The notes beneath the pieces are model-generated. The model made no database searches, was not told the DNA's origin, and worked only from the letters and a program-made list of their open reading frames with translations. Below are positions 63,587-64,000 of a stretch of DNA of 64,000 nt, piece by piece. The position numbers and the translations under genes were made by a program. Location of the stretch: positions 1 through 64,000 of the IMG/VR virus record IMGVR_UViG_3300027746_000020. One strand, given 5' to 3'. Origin of the DNA: a virus. Position 1 is the stretch's first letter, and each line of letters starts with the position of its first letter.

Positions 63587-64000
63587 TTTTTGACAAGGGT
63601 GGAGAGGCAGACTGCATCATTCTTAGGACGCTCATAGGCATCCCAACCTTCTGGCAGATCGTAGCCGGGGAGATTTTTTAGAAGCTTTGAATTGAGATCC
63701 TGGAGTATCTTGAACGCTGGGGAACTCTTCCATCCTGGATGTTCACAGGATTGGTAGCTCAGGCAGCCCCCGGCTCTAGCGATTACGCCGGGTTGTGGAA
63801 GGAGAACGATCCGCCTGAACTTGGTCGCCTTGAGGCTACGGTAGTGAGCCCCGCAGTAGTCTTCAGCGTCCTCGTAGCAATGTTGGATTGATCGCCAGTT
63901 CTCGTCAATGAGGGCGTCACGGACGAGTTGAGGAGCGTTTTTGTCTGTCGCTCCGTCGATCCCCTTGTACTTGAGGTACAAGTGGGTGGAGTCACGGGGA
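63583..64000 (-). CDS. Partial hypothetical protein at the right edge
   Basis: At least 139 residues, open to the last base. A TTG at 63981 could start it, but the frame continues upstream with RDSTHLYLKYKG, which reads as real protein, so the start is probably outside the window. LSYQSCEHPGWKSSPAFKIL and LPGYDLPEGWDA form a signature I associate with cyanobacterial and cyanophage proteins of unknown function. Confidence 0.6.
   Translation of the reverse strand, partial: PRDSTHLYLKYKGIDGATDKNAPQLVRDALIDENWRSIQHCYEDAEDYCGAHYRSLKATKFRRIVLLPQPGVIARAGGCLSYQSCEHPGWKSSPAFKILQDLNSKLLKNLPGYDLPEGWDAYERPKNDAVCLSTLVKK

Overview
The window looks like most of the genome, or the integrated copy, of a temperate tailed phage with a long non-contractile (siphovirus-type) tail that infects a picocyanobacterium. 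The phage assignment rests on an ordered head, packaging and tail gene set with an integrase. The cyanobacterial host is inferred from a cyAbrB-type regulator (8097-8537), a cyanophage-like ThyX (51011-51826), several small proteins of a type I recognise only from cyanobacteria and cyanophages (for example 61785-61907 and 63583-64000), and the near absence of the HIP1 octamer GCGATCGC (one copy seen, near 37112), which argues against HIP1-rich freshwater genera. Both ends cut through open frames, so the element extends past the window.

Layout. 1-1081 (minus): a partial gene at the edge and a probable HTH regulator. 1401-8537 (plus): replication block with PrimPol/RepA-like primase-helicase, a small ribbon-helix-helix protein, a Dda/RecD-like helicase, a family A DNA polymerase and a cyAbrB homologue. 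The 3' end of the primase gene carries a cluster of direct and inverted repeats that is a good candidate origin or operator. 8594-10290: lysogeny block (small DNA-binding protein, tyrosine integrase, candidate attP arm sites). Everything to the right is on the minus strand. Transcription of the late genes runs from small and large terminase (46866 down to 44891) through portal, an unusual group of Cys-cassette proteins with an embedded lysis pair, prohead protease, cement protein, capsid, connectors, tail tube, frameshifted tail chaperones, a 1,867-residue tape measure, tail tip/hub and fibres, ending near 10343. 47-64 kb is a densely packed block of mostly small early/middle genes, many with 1-4 base start/stop overlaps: dCTP deaminase, ThyX, a Tad2-like (DUF2829) anti-Thoeris candidate, a SprT-like metalloprotease, a DUF932 protein, small regulators and many unknowns.

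How the parts work together. dCTP deaminase and ThyX would feed dTMP to the phage polymerase. The primase-helicase, second helicase and PolA would form the replisome. Terminase probably starts packaging near the seven-copy, 20-bp-spaced repeat array between terL and portal. Between portal and prohead protease lie proteins that share a short N-terminal RLD...KCG...KC cassette, or a related four-Cys form, mostly followed by Gly/Ala-rich hydrophobic segments. One carries an apparently intact protein kinase domain of lower GC than its N-terminus. This is the most unusual system here: I infer a set of capsid-associated, possibly ejected, proteins with exchangeable payloads. A second whole-window signal is the octamer CTCGGGGG: by eye about 34 copies on the plus strand against about 6 on the minus strand, whichever way the genes point, which resembles an oriented Chi-like or other polarity signal.
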